Assembly (NCBI GenBank): GCA_030591285.1 | Contig: JAUVBH010000091.1 | Coordinates: 1-6,563 of the forward strand | Length of the DNA: 6,563 nt | Origin: Thermoplasmatota archaeon | Lineage (GTDB): Archaea; Thermoplasmatota; Penumbrarchaeia; Penumbrarchaeales; Penumbrarchaeaceae | Direction of reading: 5' to 3' | Shown: positions 5,724 through 6,563 of the stretch, piece by piece | How positions within the stretch are numbered: the stretch's first letter is position 1 | How the letters are laid out: every line of letters starts with the position of its first letter | Translations under genes and position numbers: made by a program | The notes under the pieces: model-generated | The model's database searches: none | What the model saw: only the letters and a program-made list of their open reading frames with translations | What the model was told of the DNA's origin: nothing

Positions 5724-6563
5724 TTAAAAATTAGAGATCATATCCCTTATCTTCGTTGGTATTTCCTTGAATGGGACCCGGATCTGTTCTCCGGTATCTC
5801 TCATACGGATGGTTGCAGAATGGTCATCCCGGGATTCATAGTCTATAGTGATGGAAAAAGGAGTTCCGATCTCATCCATCCTTGCATATCTCCTTCCTAT
5901 TGAACCAGAATGATCGAAGTATGTGGTGAGTCCGATCTTCTTCAGACCCTTCTCAACATCCTTGGCAAGTTCAGGAAGACCGTCCTTGTTCATGAGAGGG
6001 AATACACCACATTTGATGGGGGCTATGCCAGGATCCAAACTCAGGACCCTGTAAGGGCCTCCATCCTCATCAGCACCATCTTTCATGGGACTGCTGTCCA
6101 TCTCCTTGTAGGAGTGCTCAATAACCGCTATCATCAATCTATCCAGGCCGAATGAAGGTTCAACTACGTGTGGTGTGAAGTTCTCATGGGATACTTTCTG
6201 CTTCACATCAGTGACCGTGACAGCTTCCGTAGTGATCTCCTTACTGTTGCCATCTCCCATATCGACAATGATCGGACCGCCAGAGCTCACCATTTTCTTC
6301 ACTTTGGAGGGGTCCATATTCATCAATGCATCAGCTACGATCTTCGCTTCTCCTCTGAAAATTGGCCCTAGCACCTTCAGGGATACCTCGACCTTTGTGA
6401 TGTCCTTGATGATAGGTTCAGGATACATTCTCTTGGCAACCAGTTCCTGCCCTGATCCCTTGGTGTGCTGGTTAAGATCATACGCAGACCGATCTGCGAT
6501 CCCAACCATCTCTATCCATCCACTGGAAAGTTCAACCTCGAGGTCCCAGCAGTCGCGGGCATA
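5724..6563 (-). CDS. glyS: Glycyl-tRNA synthetase, C-terminal half (5' partial)
   Basis: The enzyme joins glycine to tRNA-Gly using ATP in the cytoplasm. The gene reads in from the right edge; 279 residues are visible and the frame is open through 6563, so the start lies outside the window. The first residues, YARDCWDLEVELSSGWIEMV followed by GIADRSAYDLNQH, match the conserved core of the archaeal/eukaryotic alpha2-type enzyme. FTPHVVEPSFGLDR (visible residues about 129-142) is class II motif 3 with its ATP-binding Arg. From about residue 171 to the end is the anticodon-binding domain, with the family hallmarks APIKCGVFPL, KDGLPELA, GSIGRRYARMDEIGTPF and EQIRVPF. An acidic insert of roughly ten residues (SPMKDGADEDG) sits between motif 3 and this domain. 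Earlier motifs 1 and 2 are off the window. The reading frame is intact, ending in TAA. It is a housekeeping gene with no functional tie to its neighbours. Confidence 0.97.
   Translation of the reverse strand, partial: YARDCWDLEVELSSGWIEMVGIADRSAYDLNQHTKGSGQELVAKRMYPEPIIKDITKVEVSLKVLGPIFRGEAKIVADALMNMDPSKVKKMVSSGGPIIVDMGDGNSKEITTEAVTVTDVKQKVSHENFTPHVVEPSFGLDRLMIAVIEHSYKEMDSSPMKDGADEDGGPYRVLSLDPGIAPIKCGVFPLMNKDGLPELAKDVEKGLKKIGLTTYFDHSGSIGRRYARMDEIGTPFSITIDYESRDDHSATIRMRDTGEQIRVPFKEIPTKIRDMISNF

Overview
The window looks like a chromosomal segment of a euryarchaeon. The support is an archaeal/eukaryotic-type (alpha2) glycyl-tRNA synthetase, TATA-like boxes at archaeal spacing, one probably leaderless gene, and cell-surface proteins of archaeal style: Asp-rich calcium-binding repeats behind an N-terminal anchor, and a C-terminal membrane helix followed by a Pro/Gln-rich cytoplasmic tail. 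The style resembles uncultivated Thermoplasmatota (inference only). There are no signs of mobile elements, CRISPR arrays, tRNA or rRNA.

Layout from left to right. (1) Positions 2-682 (+) hold the 3' end of a gene whose start lies outside the window: one membrane helix, then a disordered Pro/Gln/Tyr/Asp-rich tail. (2) Positions 683-887 form a promoter region with two TATA-like candidates and a clear Shine-Dalgarno site. (3) Positions 888-4493 (+) encode a 1201-residue membrane-anchored surface protein built almost wholly from about 26 thrombospondin type-3-like DxDxDG calcium-binding motifs. It ends in a perfect palindrome followed by nine T residues. (4) The 340-base gap at 4494-4833 holds that terminator, a run of four tightly packed stem-loops (about 4589-4744) that looks like an undescribed structured RNA, a T-rich stretch, and a TATA box about 26 bases before the next start codon. 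(5) Positions 4834-5712 (+) encode a polytopic membrane metalloprotease-like protein with HELSH (M50/site-2-protease type) and a charged tail that switches from Lys-rich to Glu-rich. (6) Positions 5724-6563 (-) encode the C-terminal half of glycyl-tRNA synthetase, converging on the metalloprotease gene with only 11 bases between the two stops.

The first three genes all concern the cell envelope: two surface or membrane-anchored proteins and a membrane protease. However, each internal gene appears to have its own promoter and the spacings are large, so a shared operon is not supported. The glycyl-tRNA synthetase is an unrelated housekeeping neighbour. The most interesting unexplained element is the multi-hairpin intergenic region.
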